Source: Toxoplasma gondii ME49 (Eukaryota > Apicomplexa > Conoidasida > Eucoccidiorida > Sarcocystidae). Taken from it: DNA of 64,000 nt. The DNA lies in the NCBI RefSeq assembly GCF_000006565.2, contig NC_031470.1, forward strand, positions 1,304,954-1,368,953, given 5' to 3'. The notes below the pieces were generated by a model. The model worked only from the letters and a program-made list of their open reading frames with translations. It did not search any database and was not told where the DNA came from. The position numbers were made by a program, and so were the translations under genes. Positions 1 to 14,000 of the stretch are shown here, in pieces (positions within the stretch are counted from its first letter, which is position 1; every line of letters starts with the position of its first letter).

Positions 1-373
1 TGCCGCGGCATGGAGCCTTTGGCTCATCGCGCCTTTCATTTCAACAGTTTAATATGCAGTTTCATATCTAGAAAACCCCTGGCGCCTACTTCCTTCACCG
101 GCCTCAGTGTTTTTTCACCTCTCCTCTCGCATTTGACTATCGGCTGTGAGGAGATATTCTACAGAAGAGGCCCCAGATACGGAAAGGAGGCAAAGACAGC
201 ATTTTTTTCCCTCGCGAATGTCGTGCTACGCAGGTTTGAGCCCGAATCCTCAGCCTAACTAACAAGAGATGTCAACAGTCTGCCACTTGCGTGGCGACTG
301 TCTGCCCCACTGTAAATCTGTATATTTCCTGAAGTTCTCAAATTAAAACGTTGATGTCTCGAGAAGACTAGCG
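1..373. other. 5' flank and possible 5' UTR of the giant GCC2/GCC3 gene
   Basis: This stretch lies upstream of the first supported start codon. A short open frame at 10-258 has no recognisable domain, does not connect in frame to the main gene, and is probably UTR or promoter sequence. I see no clear core promoter element. The true promoter may lie before the window. Confidence 0.4.
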
Positions 374-2004
374 ATGGGGGCAGCGGTGGACGACAAGCCC
401 CCACTTCACAGGGGCGGGCGTCAGACCCGACAGAAATCCGCTGACGCCTTGAAGCAACTACTTCTTTGGAAGGAGGGCGGACGCCACTGCAGTCTCTCTT
501 GTCTTTTTCGTCTTCCTTCCAGCGCCAAAGCGGTCTTCGTTCTCGGCTGCTTCGTCTACTTGTCAACGTGTTGCAAACCGATCTTGTGTACAGACGCCCC
601 AGAAGCGTCAAGCGTTCGACAGAATTTCTCCACTATCGAAACGACGGAGAATGTCGAGCAACATGCTGTCAGTGAAATAAATTCCAGTCAAAACTCGGAA
701 GGCCCTTCTGCCGGTCTAGCAGAAGCGGAAGGACGAAACAGAAGTCAGGGCACCGAAGGGGAAAGGAGTGTTCCGTCAAACCGAGCAGGGCGAGAAATTT
801 TGCTTGACCGTCACGCAGCATTTCCAAAAGCCATCCGTGTTGGAGAAAGATTCGGGGAATTGGAGTTCAGTCAGCCGGGGAAGAGCCGCGTGGTGCAAGA
901 ATCCGCAAGTTCCTCCCGTTCCGTCTCGGTAGTTCAGCACTCTCCTTTCAGGGATACAGGGAACAGTGACGACCATTGCGACGCGTCCATCGACGAGGAC
1001 AAAATTTTATTTCTAAGGCAACACAAACGTGGTGGTGGCTACGTGAGAGTGCCTGTGTTAATTAGCTCGCGCTTTCTCCCTGCAGCGTTCGGTTTGAGAT
1101 TATATAAACGGGCAACTCTAGGGCAACACCTGAAAGTATCATCGGAGAAGGCCACCGCACTTTTCAACACAACAACTTCAAACACATCTTCTGACGACTC
1201 TTCGCATTCATCTGCTTTACCTCCTTCTAGCAACTTACTGTCAGCGGCTCCCGCTTCCTCCGACGAGACGCCAGCAGCCTCAACAGAAGGAAACGACACG
1301 TTTAACGCACTGCCAGTCTTCTTTCCGCCTTCGGTGGTAGAAGAGGCAACCCGCCCTCTGGGCATCGCTGTGAGGCCACCGGTGGTCGCTATCCCAGCTG
1401 GTGCGACAGATTTTGAAGTGCAGATTCAGCTTCAGCGGAAACCCCGAGGTCAGACAGTGACCGTCCAGATCGACTGTTATGCGCTCTCTCCAGTGAAGCC
1501 GGTTCTTTCGTCACAAGAAAAAGAATTAACAGGACAGGATGCATTTTCATCAGACGGTCCATCTGACGGTCGTTATCCCGATGGGTCTTCCGGGACCGGT
1601 GTAGGAAACAGCAAGAATGAGGCACAGGAGGCTGTGATGACGGCAAATATTGGAACGGGCGACAGTAAGCCCGCAAGTGCCTCTCAGAAAGGATTGATTC
1701 TGTCTGCGCGAGAAGAGATTAAGCGTCAGGCATGGAAACAAAGACACTGGAGAACGATTCACGTGAAGGAAGCGACAAACGCGAGATGCCGTGTCTCTGC
1801 ACGGTCGTCAGACCCAGACGAGGAAGTAGTTGTGAAACGTGGCACATTTATTGAGCTGCTTAGCCTCACCAAAGCATTGCCTGTTCATTCAGAAACCGTG
1901 AAGGGAGACAAAAGAAACTCCCGGCCGGCGGGCGCTGCGACCGATGACAACAATTTCCCCCCTCCTCCGACACAGCCCTCCCTGTCCGGGGGAGAACGAC
2001 CCTG
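374..2004 (+). CDS. Exon 1: N-terminal Cys-poor region with internal signal-anchor-like segment
   Basis: The reading frame stays open from the ATG at 374 to a stop at 2068. Residues 53-66 (AVFVLGCFVYLSTC) are hydrophobic and follow a basic stretch. This resembles the recessed signal sequences common in Toxoplasma secretory proteins. After it comes a Ser/Thr/Asn-rich, low-complexity region, then a segment near residues 335-375 containing VAIPAGATDFEVQIQL and TVTVQIDCY. That segment looks like a beta-sandwich strand pattern of Calx-beta or Ig-like type, which is inference only. The donor must leave two bases to match exon 2. GT sites after 2004, 2007 and 2013 all satisfy this, and I list the first. 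The ATG at 374 is the first in the frame. A later Met inside the exon cannot be excluded as the start. Confidence 0.75.
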
Positions 2005-5000
2005 GTGGTCGCTGTCAAGGGAATATCCAGTCAATGTTTATGTCCCTCCACAAAATCGGAAACAGTAGGCATCATTAAGAGGAAAGGCCAAGGGAACGTA
2101 CGCCTGATAAACACTGCTTCAGGAAAACGCACTTCTCACCACTCATGTCCAAGCCTGGTTGACAGGTCCACCTTCCTGTGTTCTAAGCCATGCAACAAAA
2201 AGCAAGCATGCATCGTCTCCACACATATTCAGCACTTGATAAGCGAGGACTTAACGTGAAAGCAAGACCATGCGAAGTTGCTGCACAGGCCTTCTCCGCG
2301 GATTTGCTCGACATGCATCGATCTCACGATAAGAGATCCGCTGTCAGAGTCGACGCCTTACAAGATATGAAATGCGGTCTCAAATCATCTTCTGCATTGT
2401 GATATGTCTGTGGAAGTCAACTGCGGAATCGATCAAGGGGAACCACAGATGGACGGGTCCTATGAAACAACATGTACCTCTATACGCCATGTATGGACGG
2501 AAACGGCAACAACACAAGCACGTGCGTCCGGTCGCACCTGTCAACTGCAAGGAAAGAAGAGCATGCTCTGTAACTCTCCTCGCTCGACGATAGATGACGC
2601 AGGCGGCGGCGCTACTATTCCTCGCATCTTAAACAGAGGCGCGGTTCCCTGTGAGAAGATCGGTATACACTTTGTCGAGTTTTACTCGAACCTCCCAGGC
2701 GTGAAATTCGTTCATCGAGCTCCCGAGCAGCTCCCAGGCCAGCAGGAAGCGTAACGCCTGGCACACCGACGGGAAGTTTCTCCTTTCTTTCTTTTCCTGC
2801 AGGAGATGTCAACCCGGGACTCTGCGTGCCCTAGCAGGCACGTCGTGTCTGCCTTGCATGCCCGGCTTCAGATGCTATGATGAAAAACATTACGAATCAT
2901 GTGCATTCCCCACATGGTCTCCTGAAGGGTCGGCGACGTGCTTAACCCCCGGTCCACACACTAACTCGATGGGTGTTGGCTCTGCCCCTATTCCGTGCGG
3001 CGAAGGTACGCTGAACCGGAGAAGGGTCTGGGTTTTAGACAGAAACAGTGACGCAACCGACAATGCCTGCAGGGCATGTGCACAACAATATGTCGAGAGC
3101 TTGGCCAGCAGATAGCGGACCACTCATATTCTTTTAGAGCGGTGCCGACTTGAAAGGCTTTACCACGTGGCTCTGCCCCCTCATTTCCGTTTTACATCCG
3201 TCTCTTGAGTCATTTCCCGACCTTCGGGTGTCTGCTTGCGCTGCGTTTCGTCTCGTTCTGCCTTGCTTTCCTCGCCTCTTGCCTCCTACAGCTTCTTCTT
3301 TCTCACTGCAGTGTCCTCCATCGGTGCCGTCCATCATGCGCGTTGCGCCTCACCCCCCACTTCCCGACGCAACCGGTTCCTTTGTTTCTCGCCTTCTCTG
3401 CTTTCAGGGACTGTGTCTACCGAGGCATCGGCCAAGTGCATGCTCTGCCCAGTCAATCATAAGTGTGTGGTTGATCGCATCGGAATTGAGACACCATGCC
3501 CCAAAAAAACATTTTCTGATCCAGGAGAGGCCGAGTGTCGCTACTGTCCAAAAAACCACGACTGCACAAAAGGCGTTATCCAGCCATGCCCGTTTGGGCA
3601 AGTCTCTGACAAGAAGGGTACAGGCTGTGTCGACGTAACTGACGGGTCCTACCTCGATCCCGACTCGAAAAGAGCGAGAACTCTGCCTCAGACATTTGCC
3701 AATGATGGAACAGGAAGAAGCTTCACGTGGCTCTACGTGACCAAGGCATTCACAGGCTGGGTTCCTGGCACCGGGAGTTCCAGCAAGAAGGTGCCGTGCC
3801 CCCCCATGGCTCTGTGCACTGCAGGCTGGTATAAACTCGGAGTCCTGTAGGTCGCTAGAAGCACAGTTAGCGTCTAACATACAACAGCCAGTATCGACGT
3901 AGACGCACGGATAGACGTAATTAATCCTCGTACGGTTCATACCTATTTGACCCCTCAGTTTTTATGTTAAGACGTCCTGGAGTCTAGAAACCGAGGCAGA
4001 AAAGCGAGGCCCTTGGGAGTTTGGGTGTGTATATACAGATACCGATCCTCAGGTACACACGACAACCTACATAAGCGTGTACTATCATGCACTTTCATGA
4101 TGCAAATGTTGCCAATTTCAGCACTCGTGATTGAATTTGTTTCCGGGAAATTTCAGCGACACTCCTCTCCTCTAACTCCGGACAGTTGCAGACCTGCCTT
4201 TCGCCGTCTTGTCATTCTTGAGACCAGATGATAATCAAAGGACAGAGAAAAAACATGAATCCAGGACAGTCGGAACCTGGTGCCTCCCACGCACACTCGG
4301 CAGCACAACAGCATAGACACTAGATACAAGTTAGCTCATTCATCGGTTAAACGACTGTGGCCCGTATGTTCGGCGGTTCTTGACCTCGAATGTCTAATTT
4401 ATTTCCCGTTTATATCTTGACCTTGTCTTCCGCCGATGCCTCTTGTCTGTCTTGTGTCTGTAGAAAAAACCAATGGAGCAGCTCGAAGGATGTCCTCAAT
4501 TATGGGGCAGCAGTACCGGCGGGGTGGTCGAGTATCTTTGATCAACCGTCTGCTGATAGAACGAAACAGATGTTTGGTTACTATGGTTGGGCAAGGAATT
4601 CGATCAGCTTCGGAGATGATGACTTTGCTTCCCCTGACAATCCCTGCCCTACTGGCTACTATTCAGATAACACCGTACGTGAGATCAAAAGCGGCGGTTT
4701 TTGCGTGCAACATTCTAGATCCCCAGGTTTGGGTTGAAATTACTTTTAACACCGCACCTACGTGACTCCTCAGTTCAAGTGACGGAGTTCTACACGTTGG
4801 ACTACTGGATGAGTTCTTGAATGTCTTTGTTTATCCGGTCTAAGTTCGTGTGCAAAACATGTTTCGGTAGAGAAAACGGAAACCGGCGTTTGCGTGACAA
4901 CGCTCTCGATCGAATTCTCCCGACATACACCAGGGTTTCACCGTTATTCTGGCGACTATCGGGGGGCAAGCGTTCGTTGGCTCTCATGATATACAGATGA

Positions 5001-8000
5001 TCAAGTGTGTGCTTTGAAACCTGTACAGGAGAACAAGGGAAACCAGGCAGAGGGAAACATGCATCACAGGGAAAAACTAGCTTTTATAAGTGGTATTTCT
5101 GTATGCATGCGTGTACGTCGATACGCGGAGTTTGATCAAGAATGCACCAACTGTTTATCGGCATCCATGTTCAGTTGTATTTGCCTGCATCAACGCACAA
5201 CGCTTTAATGTGCAGGGCCAGGAATTCCAAATGTAAATGCGTGTGGCGTCATTTACAAAGTGAATGCCAAATTCAGTACACGAGAGGCACTGCACAGTGG
5301 GCAGCTCCAACACATTTTGCCGAAGTTCTTCAGCCTTTCGTTGCATGTATGATTCCCTGGAGAAAATTGCTGTGATGACCAGCCACACACTAGATGTGGC
5401 GACTACTGTAGAAGGAATTCAAAGCCTGCACCGCATGTGTTGCTTTGATTTTGCCATCCAGATGAATTTCAAGAAAGAATGCGTTCGCGCAGACAGCGGG
5501 TACTGCCCCAGGGGATCCCTTAGCGACTGCACAAAACACGAATTCCCCGCCTTGCTCTCCAACACCAGGGGGTCCGCACATGACGACATTTATGCAGTCC
5601 GTACAGGCTATCACGCCCTGCGGTCTGTCAAGGGCAAAGAAGAAGTTGTCAAGTGCAGTGAAGGACATATCATCTACGGAAGGACATGCTACACAGTAAG
5701 GGCAGACATGCACAACCGCTCTAGCCAGAAAGCAGTTCATTTGTGTTCAGTGAACATGCTTTGTACTTGGGTGCACCGATGTCCGAGCATCCCTAAGTAG
5801 TTGCGTCTGTATGCAAACTGATCTGGTCGTTCATGCTTTCTCAAACATTTGCTACTAAAGACGTCCACATAGACGGAGTCATTTTGTTATTCGACTACGG
5901 GAGAGACACGCGTCGCTGTCCTTTCTTGCATTCTTCCTCGACCCCTCCACCGCCCGCATGAACCCCCGTCTGGTATGTCAAATCAATAGACATATTTGCA
6001 CCTGCGCGTTCCTGTGAAGAGGAAGAACTAGACGTTTCGAATGAGACACCGTCGACCGCGTGCATATTTCTGCAACTGTACGCATCTTCAGCATGACTCC
6101 AGCAAAACACGGATGGTTCCTCTCACGGAAGGCCAGCAATAGAACCGTTTTCTTCCACCGCATGCTTGCAATATGTCTTCCGAGAGTTATGTTGCAGCAT
6201 GTGCTTAAGCACTAGCCACTGACTTCCGTAGACGGGGTGTGGAGCTGCGCAGTGTTCTCTTTTGTGGCTGAACCTGTCTACCGGCAGCTTGCTGTCCACC
6301 TGCTTCACATCCCTTTCCTCTTGTCGTGCGCTTCTCGGCTGTAGGGGACTCTGTTCGGCAAGCCAGGACGGCCAGGAATGATGTTCAAGTGGAGGAAGTT
6401 CTTTGAGAGCCACACAGCGAATCGCGAAGACCTCCTTGACGTCTGTCCAGAGGGCCACTACTGCCCGGTGCCCTCAGTCGTCACCAAGGTGGCCTGCCCA
6501 GAAGGCACCGTTTGTCCTCAGGGAACCAAGTAAGTGGTGACAACTCAGTTGAGATGGTCATTAGGGAGAAGGCAATGAAAGAAATGATGCACACGGGGTC
6601 GCAGACTCCTTTCTGGATAGAAACCGGCCTTCAGAACGCATGCGGTTCCCTGGGAGGCACGCTGAAAGGAGTCATAGGCATGGGTGTGTTGAGTGAGGGC
6701 TTTGAAGATGTCTAGGAAAGTGTGCATAGTGGAATGGGGAACACCGTCTATAGCGTCTCCTTCTTAAAGCGCACTTTACGTTCCTTCACTGTCTCCTCTG
6801 TAGCCCCCTAGTGCTGCCGTTTTGCAAGCGTGCCTCCCGTGTTGCTTTCCTATTAACAACGTAGGAGCAGACGAGAAAAACATCTACAAGTACCCCGAAC
6901 AGTCAGAAGGAATCAGTCATCCAAGTTCGTTGATTGTTTCCCTAATCGTCCGTAATTCTCTCGAGCACAAACCTAATCCTCTGGTCAACTCTGTATCATT
7001 CAGCCCAGTTAATGCGTGTCTACGATTCGGCGCCTCCTGCTCCTTGGGGAAATTTCTGTTGCGGTTACCGTGATGATCGGATAGTGAGGGTAGAACGTGT
7101 CCGAGAGTGGTTGTTTGGTATGTTGTATGGGGACGAATGGAGCAAAAAAATCCACCGCCTTCTGCATGGGCAACTCACTTCCGTTTCAGTGCCAGGGTGT
7201 TGTTCGTCGTTTTCTATTCAGATGGAAACATCAGTACTCGTGCCTCCCCGGTACATACGCGCCGACAGCAGTGACATCAGAACAAGACTGTCAGGCTTGC
7301 CCGCCAGGTAGATTTGCTGTCTCTCAGAAATGCATGCTTACACTTTGCGACTGTGCAGTGATATGCCAGCTGCTGCGTACTTTGTCTCCATGGGGAAGAA
7401 GCGACTCCCTGCTGCGCGATTATCCAAGCAGAGACGGCCGAAACACCCGTCTAGATAAAGACAGACACATCTATGCCTGCAGTGCTATTAGTGCGGCACC
7501 AAATATTTCCAGAGAGGCAAATGAGCTCTGCACTGCTGGAGAGACCAGTCGATCCACACTGCGTCAAGCAGACAGCCATCTGAAACTTGAGGTTGAAAAA
7601 CGTAGTCGCATCGTCTTGAACAACGAACGTCATTGTTGGTTTGCACGGTTCGTCTGCTGCTTCTCCAGGCTTCGGCTGTCCGATCGGAAACGAACTGATC
7701 CTCTGTGAAATTGGTTTCTTCTGCCCCGCCGGCACCCCTCATCCGGCTGCTTACCCGTGCCCAAAGTGGACGTACGGCGCGACAGCCGGTCTGCATTCTC
7801 AGAGTGCTTGCTCGCCGTGCCCCGTTGGCTTTGTTTGCGATGGAGGCACTTCCCTCTCTCTCCCCTGTCCCAAGGGTCACTACTGTCCTGCCCAAGGCCT
7901 ATCGTCTCAGGACGCTGTGGCTTGTCCTGAAGGCACTTACAATCCCAGGTCAGGACGTGACGCCTTTTCTGCACAGACGCAACAAACGATACCAGAGAGG

Positions 8001-11000
8001 GGGTCCAGAAACAGGGAAGGCTCATGTCCCCACTCACAAGTCACCACGCAGGCCGTTCTTTTTATACGCATGTAAATATACGTGTGAGGATACTCTCCGA
8101 AGCACCCACAGTCTACACGGTAAAAGTAACGGTTCGTGTAGCTGACCGGTGGCCAACGAGCGCGTGTATGTGCGGTCAGAGAAACCAAATAGAAGCTGCA
8201 TGACGTTTCGAGAGCTCCAGCACATGTGCATGTATGGGTACACGACCACATGCAAGTCCGTGTGTATGTATTATACGCAAGTGTGCGCGTAACGGCACCG
8301 AATGAGTCCGCGAATGACACTTGCGTCTTCTTCCAACCTTGTGTTTGTCACATGTCTTGCTGCTTTGCTTGCATCAGCAGTGAAGCCAGAGCTGCTGGCA
8401 GCTGTTTACCATGCCCTCTGGGATACGCGTGTGATGGCCCCGGTGCCTGGTCGAAGCGTCAATGTGGACGCGGCACCTATTCTGGTAAGGCAGCTGCGCA
8501 TGCATTGAAAAGAACTGGCACGTGCAGTGAAAAAAAACGAACGCATGCGTAAAAGTATCAGGCTTCTCGTTCGAGTCCGATACAGAAATAGGTTATGTGC
8601 GCGAAGACGGGATCGCGTCGACTTGTCCGGTACACTAGACCCTTTTAAGAAGAGACAGGGAGCAAGCCTAAGTTTGTAGCACAAAAACACTCGGCATCTG
8701 CGATGCCTCTGTTTTTTCGTGACAAAATCCAATATGGAGCCGAGGCAGAAATGGTGTTAAACGATTCGTGTTTCTTTTGCTGGATATTCGAAGAGTCTCG
8801 AAGTTTACCGAGACGGTACACACATTTGATCGCAATGACGTCCATCGTACAGCAGCAAACGACTGGGCCTGCACACACGGCGAGGAAGGGCAGGATTCGA
8901 CAAAAATGATACGAACTGACTGAGACGTCTGTTGCCATCCACCTTGTTGTCCAGGCGAAGGCGAGGCGGCGTGCAAACCCTGTCCAGGAGGTTCTTTCTG
9001 TGAAATTGGCAGTGCCCCACAGCTCTGTCCTGCTGGTTCCTACTCCGACGTTGGAGCTGACAGCTGCGTCGCTTGCGATGTAAAATATCGATGTGACACG
9101 CCAGGGCTGAGCAAATATGAGGTTCTTCTTGAACGATTCTGTCCCAGCTGTGACTCGGTAAGATACCCTAGAAAGCCATTGATTCGACTTCGCGATATGT
9201 CCAGCTGTGCCGCTGTCAGGCGGTCTGCTTACTGTTCTTTGGATGACGCAGCAGCTCGAGAGCAAGGCAGTGGTATTCTGCGTCTTTTTTTTCTCAAGGT
9301 CACACAGTCCATCGTCCATACCTTCCAAGCGCAATCTTACCACACTTACTACTTAGACAGTTACTCCACATCGGGTTCGTTCTTGGCGTGATTTATGAAA
9401 TCCGGGGTAATATCAACGAGCTAGTATATGAAGCAGCCATAGGAATGTATCGACCTTAATGTTTTGTATATACCCTCTCTCCGGAAACGTGGCTTGCAGC
9501 GATTTCTCGTGTTCAATGAATTTTGACACATCGTGTATTGAGCAACATGTCACCACCTCTAGCTCCGAATGCAGCCTTACGGATGTAGTTCCGATCATGA
9601 ACTAATGAGAAGTTTCAGTGCTCTTGGGATGCAGGCGGCATGTGACGTAGGGGTAACTAGGCAACAGCTGCGGGTTACCTCTGAGGGCCGTCTTCTGGAA
9701 TGTTCTGCCGTTATTCTGTTTTCAGTCTAGACCCAACAGACAAGTAGACAGGACTGAACTACTGTGGAGCATCTTTGGCACACATTCTCCCTCAGTGTCG
9801 TCGGCGAGTCGTGTGTATGCACCGTTCGCACTCTTGCGCTGTACCGTTAGCCGGCTGCTCTTAGGACTGCCTGCAAGAGCGTCACGCGTTTGATCTCCTT
9901 GGGCGTTTTTCTTGGGAGCCCAGCTTGAGCTTCCCGGTGGTTTTTGAGCTCATGTCTGTTCACACACAATGCCAGACTTCATCCTCGTTACCTGAGTCAA
10001 GCGGTGCACGGCTGAAGTGTGGGGCTCTGAATTCTGTTTTCCGTCCCTTTTTCGCCTCCATTGCCTTGGTACTGCAGTCCTCAGTGTCCAGAGATTCGAT
10101 TACCACAGCCCCGGGAGGCTTCTGGCTCGACGCCGTAAGTCTCTGGCACTCTGACCTGACCGGTCGTATGCACTCTTCTCTCTCAGTCTCCCAAACGTTG
10201 TGGCGCCTTTTTCGTGAACTAGTAAAAATGCAGTTGGAAAAAAGCACCAGCCCCGTTACGTAGGTCGCTGAAAGTACAACACTCGCTTTCGCAGTCGTCT
10301 GCATCTACACAGGAAGTTCTCGAGACGACGTTATCGGACCCTGATCCCGACCCCAGTCGCTGTTTCCTTTACTTCACCCGTTTTTGCTGTCATTTTTGCC
10401 TCGCCGGCTTCCGCCTTTGGTCTTCTTCAGAGCACCGGCTTGCTCACTGCATGCGAACCAGGCAGCTACACGGTCTCCGACGGAGCCACGTCGGCAGCGC
10501 ACTGCGTCGCCTCTCCCGCCGGCACCTACGTCTCTTATTTCGGGGCTCCAGAAACTGAGGGCAGATGTTCGAGGGGGTACTACTGTCCTGCTGGGTCGAC
10601 GTCAAGAGAACAGATAAGGTGTCCTTCTGGTAAGGAAACTCTGACGTGGTACAGGGGCATTGCGAAAACCATGGAGCGCTGCAGAGGCCATTCGTCTTTT
10701 CATTTTCTGAAACAGAACATGGGAGACAGTCAGGTGAAAAAGACTACTTCTCATGCTAGTTTCTAAAAAGCTGTGTTGGAATCTGCAATCTACCTTTCAC
10801 CACGCTGTTTACTCGGTCTTTCCATCTGCTCGGAAGTGCGTCTATATCTTCCGTGTTCAATATGATCAAATTCGTTCGCATCCCATTGCGAACAGCCGGA
10901 CAGGAACGTTGTTGGAAACCCGCCAGAACAAACGAGTTGCAGAGCACGCAGTTTGAGTCACATCGATTGGCTCCTCCATTGGGGGTATCGACCAGAATAA

Positions 11001-14000
11001 AATATCCCTGAACTCACAAAATGACTTCCTGATTCGGCTGCTGCCAACGCGCAAAACACAAAGCGAGGCCAGATGGTGCCACATCCGTTTTGAACAAACG
11101 TTCTCTGCGCTTTGTGTTCATCTGTCTCCACCTCGGTGTCTCTTCTGCAGGGACCTACTCCACGTCTCCGGGAGCAGGTCGCCTGGACGAGTGCGTCGCA
11201 TGCCCCGCAGGCTCTCGCTGCCTCCAAATGGCCCTCACCGACATTCGATCGGATTGTCCCCCTGGCTTCTACTGCCCTGAAGGCTCCACGTTTCGCGGGG
11301 TCTCCTGCCCCGCAGGCACGTTCAGGGCACAGAGTCAGGGCAGAGAACTTGCAGACTGCGTGCAGTGTCCTCCTGGAATGTATTGCCCTGAACCTGGGCT
11401 CTCTGCACCTGCCGCCCCTTGCAGCGCTGGGTGAGAAGGAAGAGCGCATTCATCACAAATGTGCATGCTCAAGTGGATCTCTCTCTCTCTATCTACATGT
11501 CCACATAAATGCAAATCCATATACAAATATGTGGGCTGTACGTGCTTGGCCAATACGCCTTCAAACGTAAATGTACATCTCTGCACGTGAATCTACACGT
11601 CAGTGCATGCATTCAGACTGATGTATTGGCAAGGCGTTCTGAATGAAATTGGAAACCATGCTTGTTGCCTGGTGCGCTCAAAAAGCAAGATGTATACGGG
11701 AAAGCGTGCGAACCATCGCTGTCTGAAATGTCTCTGCACATTCAGACGCTTGTGCGAAGGTCACCAGCGGAAGCTCCGAGCTGGTGCGGGGATGACGTCG
11801 TGACGAAGGCGTTCTTATATTTTTATTGTTCAGCTGTCCAACGATCAGCCCCCCTAAATGTGCCGAGATGTTGCTTGAAAAAATAATTCATGCAAAGAGT
11901 ATCGGCTGCCTTTGAAACGCATAACGCGTTCAATCGCGCGAATGCCTAAAGTAAGACGTTGCGTTGTGAGTGGATGTTCCCGGGTGGATCGTGAGTCCGG
12001 GTACGATTGCATTGTAAACCGCCTTCTGAAATGTACGTGCCAATTGGTTTCTGGCGTCTGTTCAGACGACGGCAACGAGGGTCGTACGTCGTCGATCGGA
12101 AGCGAGGCTCAACTCGCACATAGCTGTTAACAAAAGACAAAGAGACAATACACTACGCAGCTCTCCTAGATCCCGTTAGTGCTTGCTGTCGAAATGGACT
12201 CTCTGCCTCTCCCCTCCTGCCCTCAGATACGTCTGTCTTGGAGGTGCCAGCAGTCCTGCGCCAATCGACAACATAACGGGCCAAGTGTGCCCAGCTGGGG
12301 GGTTCTGCCCCGAGGGAGCGACCGCCAATGCGCCATGCCCTGCCGGTACGTACAATCCGCTTCCGGGGGGGAGAGACGCTTCGTCCTGTTTGCCCTGTCC
12401 TGCGGGTCAGTACTGTCTAGGAACAACAAACACGACACCCGACGGAGCCTGTGAAGACGGGCATATTTGCCCAGAAGGGTCCTCATCTCCGACAGAGACT
12501 CCTGCGTCTCCGGGCCACTACGCCGTCCACCCATTCGTCACTGAGGAAAAGTGCAGACGAGGCAGCTTCACTGAGAAATATGGCCAATCGGAATGCACTC
12601 CGTGCTTGCCTGGGTAAGCGAATAACAAACGCAAGCTTTGCTTCACGCAGGATAACCTCTCCATTTATCTGTCTGTCTATACATCTGTCTCTCTCTGTCA
12701 ATCTGCCAGCCGATCGATATAGGTGCGCAGAGGTCAGCACGGCCGTCATATTAATATGTTTGACAAGTGGTGACACAAACAATTGCCCACGTATGTATTT
12801 ACTTACATCGTCGTCCATATATATATATATATATGCATATGCCTACAGATGTGAGTGATCATGCATGTGCATACATACATGGATGCGCGTGGTCCTGAGT
12901 CCTTTACTGTATTCACCCGTGAGGTGGATCTTCAGCGAAGACTCAGAGGCTTCATCGAATGTCAGCCGGTTCCATAAAGCAATCGACGCCCCCACCATCA
13001 CTCGCAACGCGTCTCCGGTTCTTAAACTCGCCGTAGTCCTAGCCTTGCAAAAAAGAGGTAGCTAACACAGCTTTGCGAGACAGAAGAAACACAAAACTCG
13101 GTGTCCAGTCGCTCATTCACGCTTGCATGCGCGCTTTTCGTGCGAACACCTCCTTCTTGACGATTGGTCTCTGTTTACTCGCCCTCAGTGCGTATAGATG
13201 TCCTCGGAGCTGTGTCTGGATTGCCCGGTTTTCCTGACTCGCTCTGACTTTGGCCCATGCGGCCAGGCTCATGTGTGGTTTTTCTTCTCTCAGTTCCATT
13301 GGTGCACACGCCACGTTTTTTTACGCGCCCACGTTGCATCTTGCCCCTCCTTGAAAGACTCCGTCTGCGGCACTGTCTGGCTTTCGTTATGGGGGCTGTT
13401 CAAATTTACGCGCTAGGTCCTATTGCAACGACGAGGGCATGTCCCGCGTCAAGACCTGCCCTGCAGGGACATTTTGCCCAGAAGCGTCGCTCGTCACGCA
13501 GGAGTGTCCAGTCGGAACCTACAGCCCCGTTCCCCTTCGAGGCTCCATTGACGACTGCATTGCATGCCCGCCGGGCCACTACTGCTCTAAAAGCCGCGCG
13601 ACCCAACCGAGAGGGCCTTGCGCTCCCGGCTTCTTCTGTCAAGGCGGGGCGACAACAGACAGGCCTGCAGAGGGTAGTGGACAAGGTGGGCCCTGCCCTG
13701 TTGGTCACTACTGTCCAGCGGTAAGCAAGACAGGGGGAGCAAACAGTCCGAACTGGGACCGTCCTGCTAGAAGGAAAGCTGATGTGCAGGCCAAAGAAAC
13801 GGATACGGTGGGCAAGAGGCAGGCGCCACCAAGTTGTGTCTGCACATACAGAAGAGCAGCTCTCTGCACACATCTGGTTCCTATGCCGCGAAGGCACGGG
13901 GGAGTGACTGGCGTTGACTCTTCGGATGCTGGACTCGATAGTCGAGGAAGAAGGTGGAGTGGGGGACACACACACATACACGGCCGCCGTAGCGTCCTGC

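Noticed and set aside
4464..4481. Earlier TAG acceptor for exon 4
   Set aside because: It joins the TG left by exon 3 to an A, making a stop codon. The acceptor 18 bases downstream gives a Cys codon instead.
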